The notes beneath the pieces were generated by a model, which worked only from the letters and a program-made list of their open reading frames with translations, did no database searches and had not been told where the DNA came from. From Okapia johnstoni (Eukaryota > Chordata > Mammalia > Artiodactyla > Giraffidae): DNA of 64,000 nucleotides. A program made the translations under genes and the position numbers. Location of the stretch: positions 5,634,501 through 5,698,500 of the forward strand of contig CM044316.1 in NCBI GenBank assembly GCA_024291935.2. Direction: 5' to 3'. Positions 46,401-49,556 of the stretch are shown piece after piece (positions within the stretch are counted from its first letter, which is position 1; every line of letters starts with the position of its first letter).

Positions 46401-46678
46401 ACTGGCTTTTTCTCACGCAATAGAGTGAGTGAGAAAAGTGAACTACTGACACAACACCATCCGTGCTTGGTGTCGGATCAGTAGTTCCTTCCTTTTCATA
46501 GCTGATCGAGTTCCACGGATACGTTCTCGATTTGAATGGTGGTCCCATGCAAGCTACACTCATTCTTACCAAAAGTGAGCACCCCATCCCGTCACTGTGA
46601 GGGGCCTGGCTGGACCATGTACCCCACCTCTATTCCAGGGGGTGCTCCCGTCTCAGTGGGTGGAAGCAGCCGTCCTGA
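2159..46678 (+). CDS. CPAMD8: CPAMD8, C-terminal half, 22 exons (gene-level entry)
   Basis: C3 and PZP-like alpha-2-macroglobulin domain-containing protein 8, a secreted thioester protein. Coding exons: 2159-2312, 2723-2853, 8339-8390, 14501-14799, 15413-15638, 17255-17431, 21508-21589, 29438-29594, 29724-29798, 33184-33349, 35035-35121, 35196-35332, 35743-35898, 36021-36083, 36951-37135, 38773-38860, 39623-39697, 40720-40825, 40912-41022, 42265-42474, 42996-43113, 46639-46678. All phases agree, giving 964 codons plus stop. Recognised by the VEPEG junction, a thioester GCGEQ, the A2M receptor-binding domain and a terminal Kazal domain; this combination is peculiar to CPAMD8. Human CPAMD8 is about 1885 residues, so roughly half is present; earlier exons lie left of the window. 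Family knowledge: loss of function causes anterior segment dysgenesis in people and has been linked to congenital cataract in cattle; the gene is missing in mouse. No disabling change is seen here. Last exon uncertain. Confidence 0.93.
2525..2635. repeat. Alternating purine-pyrimidine tract between two CPAMD8 exons
   Basis: Second CA/TG-rich alternating stretch, with ACACATG, CATATATGCA and GCGTGCATGCATAC. It occupies the 410-nt intron 2313-2722. Confidence 0.7.
2723..2853 (+). CDS. CPAMD8: CPAMD8 exon: end of MG7, start of CUB
   Basis: Reads [12 protein letters not shown] near its start and ends [11 protein letters not shown] before GTAAGC. Phase 1 in, phase 0 out. The IRRSVMVE end joins PEG in the next exon to give the VEPEG motif found at the macroglobulin/CUB border across the A2M family. 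The adjacent Cys pair probably takes part in disulfides. Confidence 0.92.
3249..3264. repeat. Poly-C tract (16 C)
   Basis: Uninterrupted run of 16 C on the plus strand inside a CPAMD8 intron. Prone to length error in sequencing and to length polymorphism. Confidence 0.95.
4725..4960 (+). mobile_element. L1 3' fragment
   Basis: Contains the familiar L1 3' sequence AATATTACTCAGTCATAAAA and ATTATGCTGAGTGAAAGAAG. Plus orientation. Confidence 0.8.
5310..5850 (-). mobile_element. L1 fragment, reverse, split by a Bov-tA SINE
   Basis: CTTTCACTTAGCATGATGTT on the left and GCTGTGTAATGTTCCACTGC on the right of the SINE belong to one reverse L1 3' fragment. Confidence 0.75.
5416..5649 (-). mobile_element. 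Bov-tA SINE, reverse, with internal triplication
   Basis: From TAGTTGCTCAATCATGTCTT to GAGCCACCAGGGAAGCCC. A 19-bp segment is present three times in tandem at 5561-5617. Confidence 0.92.
6396..6666 (-). mobile_element. BovB 3' end, reverse
   Basis: TTCAGTTCAGTTCAGTCACC, then the BovB block with GGTGATGCCATCCAACCATC and GTGGCCAAAGTATTGGAGTT. BovB is the RTE-type LINE that spread in ruminants. Confidence 0.9.
6817..7034 (-). mobile_element. Bov-tA SINE, reverse
   Basis: GTGCTAAGTTGCTTCAGTCG to the reverse head near TTCTTTACCGCTAGCACCAC. Confidence 0.9.
7565..7815 (-). mobile_element. tRNA-derived SINE (CHR-type), reverse
   Basis: TTTTTGGCTGTGCTGGGTCT through to TTCTTAACCACTGGACCATG. Confidence 0.88.
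8339..8390 (+). CDS. CPAMD8: CPAMD8 exon (52 nt micro-exon after VEPEG)
   Basis: Encodes [17 protein letters not shown] plus one base between a strong acceptor (TGTTTCAG) and GTGAGT. Found because VMVE at the end of the preceding exon must continue with PEG. The introns on both sides exceed 5 kb and are repeat-filled. Confidence 0.9.
9241..9433 (+). mobile_element. Bov-tA SINE
   Basis: GGGGGACTTCCTTGTGGCTC to CACGACTGAGCGACTTTCAC. Full length, little diverged. Confidence 0.92.
9434..10556 (-). mobile_element. tRNA-derived SINE (CHR-type), reverse, split by an LTR-like element
   Basis: SINE halves at 9434-9624 and about 10415-10556. Both halves carry the segment CTCTAGAGCACA.GCTC.GTAGTTGT, so about 28 bp of SINE is present on each side of the insertion. 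Confidence 0.75.
9625..10414 (-). mobile_element. Probable endogenous retroviral LTR inserted in a SINE
   Basis: About 790 bp of non-SINE sequence. On the minus strand it reads TATA-like sequence, AATAAA (plus TTTATT near 9745) and then a short CG-containing end finishing near CCATTTTTCA, as in an LTR. No retroviral open frame. Borders approximate. Confidence 0.55.
10557..11408 (+). mobile_element. L1 fragment split by a Bov-tA SINE
   Basis: GAGAAATGCAAATTGAAACG and TTGCTGGTGGGAATGTAAAG on the left; AGCCTAGATGTCCTTCCGTG on the right of the SINE. Plus-strand L1 3' region. Confidence 0.88.
10846..11055 (+). mobile_element. Bov-tA SINE inside L1
   Basis: GCTGGTAGCTCAGATGGTAA to CAGATACGACTGAGCGATTA. 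Confidence 0.9.
11422..11638 (+). mobile_element. Bov-tA SINE with perfect 13-bp target-site duplication
   Basis: Flanked by AGAGTCACATATG at 11409-11421 and 11639-11651, identical copies, so the insertion borders are exact. Insertion is into an L1 3' end. Confidence 0.93.
11711..11880 (+). mobile_element. tRNA-derived SINE (CHR-type)
   Basis: GGACTTCCCCGGCAGTCCAG to the A-rich end near CAATAAAGACTTCTAAAA. Confidence 0.85.
11890..12250 (+). mobile_element. L1 3' fragment
   Basis: ATAATTCCACTTATATGATC and ACCTGTACACTTAAAAATGG are typical of the L1 3' untranslated region. Confidence 0.75.
12625..14330 (-). mobile_element. L1 fragment, reverse, about 1.7 kb
   Basis: Continuous reverse L1 from the 3' UTR (TGTTTATTGAGGTATAATTG) into the ORF2 3' region (CTTTATCAGATGAATGCTTT). 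Many stops in every frame; not functional. Confidence 0.85.
14501..14799 (+). CDS. CPAMD8: CPAMD8 exon: farnesoic acid O-methyltransferase-like domain, GC donor
   Basis: Starts [15 protein letters not shown] (phase 1) after CTATCTAG and runs to [11 protein letters not shown] (phase 0). The [10 protein letters not shown]...G.I sequence, continued by VGHG in the next exon, is typical of the Pfam Methyltransf_FA module (a binding-type fold, not expected to be catalytic), which is known within CPAMD8. The frame requires the donor CAG|GCATGA, a GC rather than a GT. A GT at 14708 looks stronger, but joined to the next exon it would break the frame. Confidence 0.88.
15413..15638 (+). CDS. CPAMD8: CPAMD8 exon: end of methyltransferase-like domain, CUB/TED linker
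   Basis: Reads [19 protein letters not shown] in phase 0 after CTTTTTCCAG and ends ERAAASII plus one base before GTGTGT. The VGFSTGW-like strand ([13 protein letters not shown]) closes the inserted domain. An NES sequon is present. Confidence 0.92.
15639..17254 (+). other. CPAMD8: CPAMD8 intron, 1.6 kb
   Basis: Purine-rich on the plus strand; no SINE seen. Short minus-strand open frames are by-products of the pyrimidine bias. AT-rich L1-like sequence at 16700-17000. Confidence 0.7.
17255..17431 (+). CDS. CPAMD8: CPAMD8 exon: thioester motif GCGEQ
   Basis: Encodes [15 protein letters not shown], then [20 protein letters not shown], ending TTDYLVQ plus one base before GTACTG. The GCGEQ codons lie at 17311-17325; Cys and Gln form the internal thioester in C3, C4 and A2M. 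Both are intact, so the bond can form. N-terminal part of the thioester (TED) domain. Confidence 0.97.
18200..18405. repeat. Degenerate 30-31 bp tandem repeat
   Basis: About six units of the type ATAAATAACACAGCACTGAA followed by CATCTTCA, with many substitutions. AT-rich and old. Confidence 0.75.
19240..19377 (+). mobile_element. tRNA-derived SINE (CHR-type)
   Basis: GGACTTCCCTGGTGGTCCAG to the A-rich tail near AAAAATAAAATAAATG. Confidence 0.9.
19762..20640 (+). mobile_element. Ancient mammalian repeat split by an LTR-like element
   Basis: TGTTAGTTTCCTGGGGCTGC on the left; GGAGGCTAGAGGACTAAAAT to AGGTCATATTTTGAGGTTCC on the right. Same family as 30728 and 49095. Confidence 0.65.
19850..20341 (-). 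mobile_element. LTR-like element, copy 1
   Basis: About 490 bp. On the minus strand: TATATAACCTGGCGCC, then CCAAATAAAACATAACTCTC, a TATA box and polyadenylation signal spaced as in an LTR. Closely similar to 21709-22209. No internal retroviral genes. Confidence 0.65.
21508..21589 (+). CDS. CPAMD8: CPAMD8 exon: TED domain
   Basis: Reads [20 protein letters not shown] and on to ESGSM, ending in the first two bases of a Trp codon before GTGAGT. The YQRQL...DGSYSAFG pattern is standard for the second helix pair of the thioester domain. It sits between two related LTR-like insertions. Confidence 0.95.
21709..22209 (-). mobile_element. LTR-like element, copy 2
   Basis: Same family and orientation as copy 1, sharing GAGAGTTATGTTTTATTTG, GGTTATATAGAAGTTTT, GAACATCAAAAGATT and GATATGGCAGGAAATATTC. 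A CPAMD8 exon lies between the copies, so they are not the two ends of one provirus. Confidence 0.65.
22228..22415 (+). mobile_element. Bov-tA SINE
   Basis: GATGGGCTTCCCTTGTGACT to CCAGCTGAGCAACTTTCACT; a short internal deletion near the head. Confidence 0.9.
23712..23926 (+). mobile_element. Bov-tA SINE with 11-bp target-site duplication
   Basis: Flanked by CCTAAATACTT at 23701-23711 and 23927-23937. Confidence 0.93.
25055..25620 (-). mobile_element. L1 3' fragment, reverse
   Basis: GTTAGAACAGTTCTAGATTC, TTGCATAGTTTATGGGTTTG and GGAATCATATAGCATGCATC belong to an old L1 3' end. Confidence 0.75.
26150..26818 (+). mobile_element. BovB LINE 3' end, about 670 bp
   Basis: Includes the end of the BovB reverse-transcriptase region (CTATGGTTTTCCAGCAGTCA) and finishes CACAACTGAGTGACTGAACT. 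Open frames are short and broken; not an active gene. Confidence 0.9.
27069..27684 (-). mobile_element. Solo LTR inserted in L1, 616 bp
   Basis: Starts TG and ends CA, flanked by GTAC (27065-27068) and TTAC (27685-27688), a near-perfect 4-bp duplication. TTTATT near the left gives AATAAA on the minus strand. The L1 continues across it. No coding sequence. Confidence 0.65.
27862..28065 (+). mobile_element. Bov-tA SINE with 12-bp target-site duplication
   Basis: Flanked by ATGATAATTCTA at 27850-27861 and 28066-28077. Ends in a CAA repeat. Confidence 0.93.
29438..29594 (+). CDS. CPAMD8: CPAMD8 exon: TED domain, position of the C3 catalytic His
   Basis: Continues [18 protein letters not shown] and ends [14 protein letters not shown] before GTCAGC. 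Aligning on the GG that opens the next exon, the residue equivalent to the C3 transacylation His is Asn (codon 29580-29582), as in alpha-2-macroglobulin. This suggests preference for amine nucleophiles. Confidence 0.95.
29724..29798 (+). CDS. CPAMD8: CPAMD8 exon: TED domain
   Basis: Exactly 25 codons, [20 protein letters not shown] then DPASE, phase 0 on both sides, between CTTACAG and GTAAGT. The intron before it is only 129 nt. The GG..G...LTAYV pattern matches the TED helix seen in all family members. Confidence 0.95.
29962..30015. repeat. 18-bp tandem repeat, three copies
   Basis: Three units of the type ACTTCTTGTGACCTAAGC, in the intron after the 29724-29798 exon. Confidence 0.9.
30196..30322 (+). 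mobile_element. tRNA-derived SINE (CHR-type)
   Basis: GGGACTTCCCTGGCGGTCCT to the A-rich tail. Confidence 0.9.
30728..30790 (+). mobile_element. Ancient mammalian repeat fragment
   Basis: CAGACTGCTGTCACAAAATA and CCACAGACTGGGGACTTCAA; the rest of the element resumes after the L1, near 31561-31740. Confidence 0.55.
30791..31560 (-). mobile_element. Ruminant L1 3' end, reverse, split by a Bov-tA SINE
   Basis: TTATTGGAGTATAGTTGCTT, then after the SINE GGGTTCCCTGTGCTATATAG and GTCTTTCTGACTTACCCCAC. Confidence 0.85.
30886..31100 (-). mobile_element. Bov-tA SINE, reverse, inside L1
   Basis: GTGCTAAGTCACTTCAGTTG to ACTAGCGCCAACTGGGAAAC. Confidence 0.9.
31754..31781. repeat. GA-rich microsatellite
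   Basis: GAGGAGAGAGAAGGAGAGAG followed by more AG steps. Confidence 0.85.
31838..31967 (-). mobile_element. Bov-tA SINE, reverse, deleted
   Basis: GTGTTAGTCCATGGAAATCT to CAGCTGAGCTACCAGGGAAG; part of the element is missing. Confidence 0.85.
32430..32637 (-). mobile_element. tRNA-derived SINE (CHR-type), reverse
   Basis: TTATTTGGCTGCACTGGCTC to CACTGGATCACCAGGGAAGT. Confidence 0.88.
33184..33349 (+). CDS. CPAMD8: CPAMD8 exon: TED domain
   Basis: Begins [20 protein letters not shown], includes [15 protein letters not shown], and ends LHSLAITQ plus one base before GTAGGT. The acceptor is CCTGCAG. The DPY...A...YAL sequence is the usual TED helix. Confidence 0.95.
33462..33674 (-). mobile_element. 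Bov-tA SINE, reverse (first of a tandem pair)
   Basis: TTGTTGTTTAGTTGCTAAGT to CTGAGCCACCAGGGAAGTCC. Confidence 0.92.
33677..33886 (-). mobile_element. Bov-tA SINE, reverse (second of a tandem pair)
   Basis: GTGCGTGTTAGTCTCTCAGT to CTGAACCACTAGGGAAGCCC. Confidence 0.92.
34578..34678. repeat. 40-bp tandem repeat, 2.5 copies
   Basis: Units at 34578-34617 and 34618-34657, then a half unit; each starts GATTA or GATTG followed by GATGTCTGCCAGGG-like sequence. Confidence 0.85.
34675..34893 (+). mobile_element. Bov-tA SINE
   Basis: AGGGCTTCCCCAGTGGGCTC to GAGACTGAGCAGCAGCAGCA. Confidence 0.9.
35035..35121 (+). CDS. CPAMD8: CPAMD8 exon: TED domain
   Basis: Encodes [20 protein letters not shown] followed by SFSDGVYQT, phase 1 in and out, between CCTTGCAG and GTACTG. 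It is separated from the next exon by an intron of only 74 nt, one of the shortest in the window. Confidence 0.92.
35196..35332 (+). CDS. CPAMD8: CPAMD8 exon: TED domain
   Basis: Encodes [20 protein letters not shown] and ends [11 protein letters not shown] before [15 protein letters not shown] and the GGFSSTQDT junction with the next exon are hallmarks of the last TED helices in the A2M and complement family. Confidence 0.96.
35743..35898 (+). CDS. CPAMD8: CPAMD8 exon: end of TED, second part of CUB
   Basis: Encodes [20 protein letters not shown], an NLT sequon, and ends NQKLLQMAA before GTGCGT; 52 codons, phase 0 on both sides. [11 protein letters not shown] closes the thioester domain, and the strand-rich remainder returns to the CUB fold. 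Confidence 0.96.
36021..36083 (+). CDS. CPAMD8: CPAMD8 exon: CUB end
   Basis: Short 21-codon exon, [20 protein letters not shown] plus Q, phase 0 on both sides, between TTCCCCAG and GTGAGG. G.G.C..Q is the usual sequence leading into the receptor-binding domain. Confidence 0.94.
36229..36352 (+). mobile_element. Bov-tA SINE, 3' part
   Basis: From GGAGAAAGAAATGGCAGCCC to ATGACTTAGCAACTAAACC; head missing. In the intron 36084-36950. Confidence 0.85.
36951..37135 (+). CDS. CPAMD8: CPAMD8 exon: receptor-binding domain start with acidic linker
   Basis: Starts [20 protein letters not shown] and ends YQVTLEVCT plus two bases before GTAAGG. Between the two strands lies a low-complexity stretch with a Ser/Pro run followed by four Asp residues, then DQHHQEY. 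As I recall, human CPAMD8 has a longer insertion here, so this linker probably varies between species. Confidence 0.94.
38113..38330 (-). mobile_element. Bov-tA SINE, reverse
   Basis: TCGTTCAGTTGCTCAGTCGT to ATATTTACCACTGTTCCACC. Confidence 0.9.
38340..38553 (-). mobile_element. BovB fragment, reverse
   Basis: AGAGTTTGCTCAAGCTCATG to GATTTCCTTTAGGATTGACC. Confidence 0.9.
38773..38860 (+). CDS. CPAMD8: CPAMD8 exon: receptor-binding domain
   Basis: Encodes [20 protein letters not shown] then [10 protein letters not shown] before [18 protein letters not shown] is the A2M receptor-domain signature. Phase 2 in, phase 0 out. Confidence 0.96.
39623..39697 (+). CDS. CPAMD8: CPAMD8 exon: receptor-binding domain
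   Basis: 25 codons, [20 protein letters not shown] then FYFDE, phase 0 on both sides, between CTTGCCAG and GTACCG. The KRYE...VLFYFDE strand pair is typical of the A2M receptor domain. Confidence 0.95.
39880..40395 (-). mobile_element. L1-derived sequence
   Basis: The right part (about 40030-40395) is a reverse ruminant L1 3' end (GTCAATCCTGATCTCCCAAT, CAAACAGGTTCATCTGTACC). The left part resembles another L1 3' piece in plus orientation. In the intron 39698-40719. Confidence 0.7.
40434..40474. repeat. (AC)n microsatellite
   Basis: About 20 AC dinucleotides with a single GC interruption. A likely length-polymorphic marker. Confidence 0.97.
40720..40825 (+). CDS. CPAMD8: CPAMD8 exon: receptor-binding domain
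   Basis: Reads [20 protein letters not shown] and ends VYDYYEP plus one base before GTAGGC. C..C..F.A...V......A...VYDYYEP is the end of the A2M receptor-binding fold. Confidence 0.96.
40912..41022 (+). CDS. CPAMD8: CPAMD8 exon: end of receptor-binding domain
   Basis: Reads [20 protein letters not shown] and continues [17 protein letters not shown] plus one base before GTGAGT. Contains an NVS sequon and two Cys residues leading into the Kazal exon. It is GC-rich, and the preceding intron is only 86 nt. Confidence 0.95.
41235..41668 (+). mobile_element. BovB 3' end
   Basis: CATGTATGGATGTGAGTTGG to GAGCGACTGAACTGAACTGA. Little diverged. Confidence 0.93.
41680..41860. promoter_or_regulatory. 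Cluster of GC boxes in a CPAMD8 intron
   Basis: At least six GGGCGG hexamers (most as GGGGCGGGGC-like Sp1 sites) and further GGCGG variants in about 180 bp between two GC-rich exons, directly after a BovB end. Two are embedded in GGGGCCTATCG repeats. May be an intragenic CpG island or simply a GC-rich tandem; function is inferred only. Confidence 0.45.
42265..42474 (+). CDS. CPAMD8: CPAMD8 exon: Kazal-type domain
   Basis: After [16 protein letters not shown] it has the Cys pattern of a Kazal inhibitor/follistatin-like fold: CGCARAC, then [23 protein letters not shown] and GRC, ending CAL plus one base before GTGAGG. CGSDG..Y...C is the Kazal core. A C-terminal Kazal domain is found in CPAMD8 and not in other human A2M-family proteins, which settles the gene's identity. 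Confidence 0.97.
42597..42770 (+). mobile_element. Bov-tA SINE
   Basis: TGGGCTTCCTTGGTGGCTCA to GTCGCAAAAGTCTTAGCAAC, with internal deletions. Confidence 0.88.
42996..43113 (+). CDS. CPAMD8: CPAMD8 exon after Kazal; stop or splice at 43114
   Basis: Encodes [20 protein letters not shown] and ends LDKEAEDR, after acceptor CTTCCTTCCAG. The next bases read AGG TGA, so translation would stop at 43115-43117 if unspliced; the same bases form a perfect donor, CAG|GTGAGA. I favour splicing to 46639 because no convincing polyadenylation signal follows closely in unique sequence. I do not recall the human protein well enough here to decide. Confidence 0.7.
43426..43998 (+). mobile_element. Array of three Bov-tA SINEs, same orientation
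   Basis: Copies at 43426-43625, 43686-43803 (3' part missing) and 43803-43998. The third joins the second at CCAGTATTCTTGGGCTTCCT, so it inserted into or replaced the end of the second. Confidence 0.88.
44865..45157 (-). mobile_element. tRNA-derived SINE (CHR-type), reverse
   Basis: TTTATTTGGCTACATTGGGT to TGGACCACCAGGGAAGTCC. Confidence 0.9.
45378..45583 (+). mobile_element. Bov-tA SINE
   Basis: AGTGGTGACTCAGCAGTAAA to CACGACTGAGCGACTAAATG. Confidence 0.9.
45640..46570 (-). mobile_element. Old L1 3' sequence, reverse, split by Bov-tA SINEs
   Basis: CCACCGTAGGTTCACGGGCA and TTATACCAGGAAACTGACAT on the left; TCACTTCCGGGCTGCTTTGT on the right. Confidence 0.65.
45895..46209 (-). mobile_element. 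Bov-tA SINE, reverse, plus a second partial copy
   Basis: Full copy to about 46090 (GCTGAGCCACAAGAGAAGCC), then a 120-bp repeat of its left half ending GAGCTATCAGGGAAGCCC. Confidence 0.88.
46639..46678 (+). CDS. CPAMD8: CPAMD8 probable terminal coding exon
   Basis: A strong acceptor (ACCTCTATTCCAG) followed in the required phase 2 by [13 protein letters not shown] and a stop at 46676-46678. About 1.1 kb of SINE-free sequence follows, ending in AATAAA at 47788. Another reading of the same exon, joined directly to the Kazal exon (42474), would be open for about 85 codons. Inference only; transcript data are needed. Confidence 0.45.
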
Positions 46679-47812
46679 GCACCACTTGGAGGCCAGTGCA
46701 TGGGGAGGGTCCGCAGCCCCTCCCCCAAGGCCTGGCAGCCCACAGGCGTCTTTCCTTCTCTCCTATCAGTCAGAGTGGCTTCTCCTCCTAAAACTCCAAG
46801 CTGGAAGACGTGATCAGGCTGTGATTTCTACCTGCTGGAAGAGGGCCGGTGACAGGAGACTCGACTGTCTAGGGGCTAGTAGACCCCACCCCAGGTGACC
46901 CCTGCTTCCAATTGAACCTGATAAATGGACTGGCAGAGACCTGCCCTGATGGATGGTAGGCCTCCTGGGGGCCCAGCCCCACCTCAACAGGGAGGACGGT
47001 CAGTGGGGTGGCTGGAGGCCCCTTCCCCCTCCTCCCCAGCTGCAGCTGGAGCCCCAGGCGCCCCACCCCGTAGCCCACAGGCTGGGTGGCTGGAGGAGCT
47101 CCCACAGCCTGATGCTCTGCTCCCCAGAGAAGCGACATCTCTGGGAAGGACTCGTGCCCAAAGGCCTGTTTCTGAGGGGACACGACTCTGGCCAAGTCTC
47201 AGACACAGCGTCAGCAACTTGGAAACAAAACAGGCCCCTCTTCTCCAAAATGCAGAAGTCCCAGCCTCCCTTTGGGCCACCCAAGCTGCTGAGCCCCAGG
47301 ACCCGAACCCCAAATTGCCCCAGATCTGTCACAGTCCCTACAGCCCCATCTAACCTCAGGGGCCCCCTGAGTGTTTGGTCTGGATGGCACCAGGCTCTGT
47401 GGGGAAGTTCTGGGCTCTAAGAAGATGCACTTTCATCTTCCTGCTTCTGGACCTCACCGCCCCTTGAACCCCTGCTCTCCCGGGACCCCACCTGGAGGAT
47501 TGTCACCCCCACTAGCAACCTGGGAGGGTGTCCCAGCTCCAGACCAACCAAAGCCACGTGCGCAGACCTGCCTCTGAGCTGCTCCTCCCCTGTGTTGGCC
47601 TGTCTTCTCCCTCCACGGTGGTATTTATTTCAGCCCACACAGCTCATCTCGGGACAGCACAGAGACCGGGCGGCCCAGCCTGTGGGTCCCCGTCATGCAG
47701 TGCTGATCCCTGACCCCCACAAACCTACAAGGTTACAGTTCCCTTGGCCAAGCCCTGTTGCCCACTTTCCGTGGAGGCCGCTGGAAAAATAAAAGCTCAT
47801 TTCCTTCAAGTC
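46679..47812 (+). other. CPAMD8: CPAMD8 probable 3' UTR
   Basis: Unique GC-rich sequence without SINE or LINE insertions, in contrast to the heavily invaded introns before it, running to a canonical polyadenylation signal. The open frames inside it show no family features. The right end is set about 20 nt after AATAAA. Confidence 0.5.
47788..47793 (+). promoter_or_regulatory. AATAAA polyadenylation signal, probable CPAMD8 end
   Basis: Canonical hexamer in unique sequence, followed within 50 nt by T- and GT-rich DNA. It lies about 1.7 kb from the stop codon of the convergent F2RL3. Confidence 0.55.
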
Positions 47813-48013
47813 CCTGACAGGCTTGAACCTCCTGTGGGCTGGGGAGGCTGAGGGGCACCTCCAAAGGCTGAAGCCAGCTCTCATCTGGCCCTTTGCTTCC
47901 ATTCCTTCGTCTACAGCCCAGCCTTTCCAAGGAGGATGGGGAAGAGGCTTTGGAATACCTGAACCCCAAGATAATCATAAATTCAGTGCATATGTAAAGA
48001 ATCATTCCAATAT

Positions 48014-48205
48014 GGGGGCTTAGAACCCGCCTGTCAATACAGAAGACCTGAGTTCTATCCTTGGGTCAGGAAGATCCCCTGGAGAAGGAAATGGCACCCC
48101 TCTCCCGTATTCTTGCCTGGGAAATCCCATGGACAGAGAACCCTGGCAGGCTACAGTCCATGGGTGGCAAAGAGCGGGACACGACTGAGCAACTAAACAA
48201 CAGCA
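48014..48205 (+). mobile_element. Bov-tA SINE
   Basis: GGGGGCTTAGAACCCGCCTG to GGACACGACTGAGCAACTAA; head shortened. Confidence 0.88.
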
Positions 48206-48548
48206 GCATAGCAACAGAGAGAGGTCTCGGGTACCCTTCCACCCGACTTTCCGCAATGGTCACATCTTGGGATGCTCCATTATGTCATCACACCCGGGTA
48301 GTGACACGATATGCGTCATTGACATTATTCACACGGCCCCAGGCTCCCTTGTATGTGGGCGAGCATGTGTGTGTGTCCTGGGACTGATCACTCTTCCCCA
48401 GACCTGAGACATGAACTCAGTGGGGAGCCCAGAAATGGTGCCCATTCCCCCTGCCTCTGGGGATGGCTTGCTTACCCCCACAGCTGATGCCTCAGGGGCT
48501 CCCGACACAGTGCCCTGTGCTGCCCATGCGGGTGGGGAGCAGCAGGTT

Positions 48549-48572
48549 ATGTGTGTGTGTATGTGTGTGTGT
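48549..48572. repeat. (GT)n microsatellite
   Basis: TATGTGTGTGTGTATGTGTG followed by more GT steps. Confidence 0.9.
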
Positions 48573-49094
48573 CTGGGGCCGTGGTCACTCCTCCACACGT
48601 GGTGTCCCCCAACTCGATTCAAAGCAGCCTTCAAGTGGTTGGGGGTGGGGTTTGCAAAGCTGCAGCCCCCTGACCCTGGGGGCACACTCTAAATCCTCCT
48701 GTTGCCCCACCCACCCACTCCATGGGGGAGCTGACAGAAGAGGGATCAGACCAGGTAAGGGGCAGGAGGTGATGTGTTGTAACCAGGATCACAGAGGGAG
48801 GCTGAGCCCCGTGGCTCCGCATGATGGGTTGCACCAGGCTTTGGGGAGCTGAGGGGGGTGCCTCAGAACCATAAAGCCTATCCCAAAGTCAGAGCCTGGC
48901 TTCTGGGGATAAGGACTGCCAACAGGGCTCCCAGCTGCCTTGGCCCCTGGGGGTGTAGGGGGCCCAAGCCTCCTCCTGGGTGGGGTCCTACAGCAGGTCG
49001 TAAGGCAGCATCAGCCTCACCTCATCCCTACCTTGTACTCTGTCTCAACGGAGCTGGTCAGACCCAGGAACCTACATTTAATCCCCATCTTTTC

Positions 49095-49520
49095 CTGGGG
49101 CTTCCATAACTCAGTACCACAAACGAGGTGACTTCAAACAACAGAAGTTTATTCTCTGGCAGTTCTGGAGGCTAGAAGTCCGAGATTAAGGTGTAGGCAG
49201 CGCTGGCTCCCTCCAGGGGCTCTGAGGGAGACTATCCCAGGCTGCCCCCCTGGCTGCTTGTCGTCGCTGCCAGCAATCTGTGGCTTGTGGCCACATCGCC
49301 CCACCTCTGCCTCCACTGGCAAGTGACCCTCTTCCTTGAGTGTCTCTGCATCCTCTTCTTGTAAGGACACCAGTCACATCGGATTTCGGGCCCACCCTGT
49401 ATTCCAGTGTGACCTCATTCTAGCTAATCACACCTGCAAAGACCCTGTTTCTGAATAAGCTCACCATGAGAGGTTCCCAATGGATGTGAATCTGGAGGGG
49501 ACCCTATTCAACCCAGAACA
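49095..49520 (+). mobile_element. Ancient mammalian interspersed repeat in the F2RL3 3' flank
   Basis: Starts near GGGCTTCCATAACTCAGTAC and ends near GGACCCTATTCAACCCAG, a diverged copy of the same family as at 19762 and 30728. I do not assign a family name. On the minus strand it supplies AATAAA (TTTATT at 49148-49153), a possible but weak F2RL3 polyadenylation signal. Confidence 0.6.
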
Positions 49521-49556
49521 ACTCCCTGTCTGTTCATCCAGCCTGTGAAGGGCCTG

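Larger units (their letters stand above)
43114..46638 (+). other. CPAMD8: Probable last CPAMD8 intron, 3.5 kb
   Basis: Three Bov-tA copies in a row, a CHR-type SINE, further Bov-tA elements and an old L1. 44000-44860 is unique and shows no gene. If the TGA at 43115 is used, this is instead 3' UTR and flank. Confidence 0.5.
47813..49094. other. CPAMD8/F2RL3 convergent intergenic region
   Basis: Unique sequence plus one Bov-tA SINE (48014-48205) and a (GT)n tract. Part of it may be F2RL3 3' UTR, as no clear minus-strand polyadenylation signal separates the two. No gene seen. Confidence 0.6.

Noticed and set aside
46925..47420. Overlapping open frames of 108-155 codons on both strands
   Set aside because: Proline-rich, overlapping in several frames, with no splice logic; better explained as GC-rich 3' UTR.
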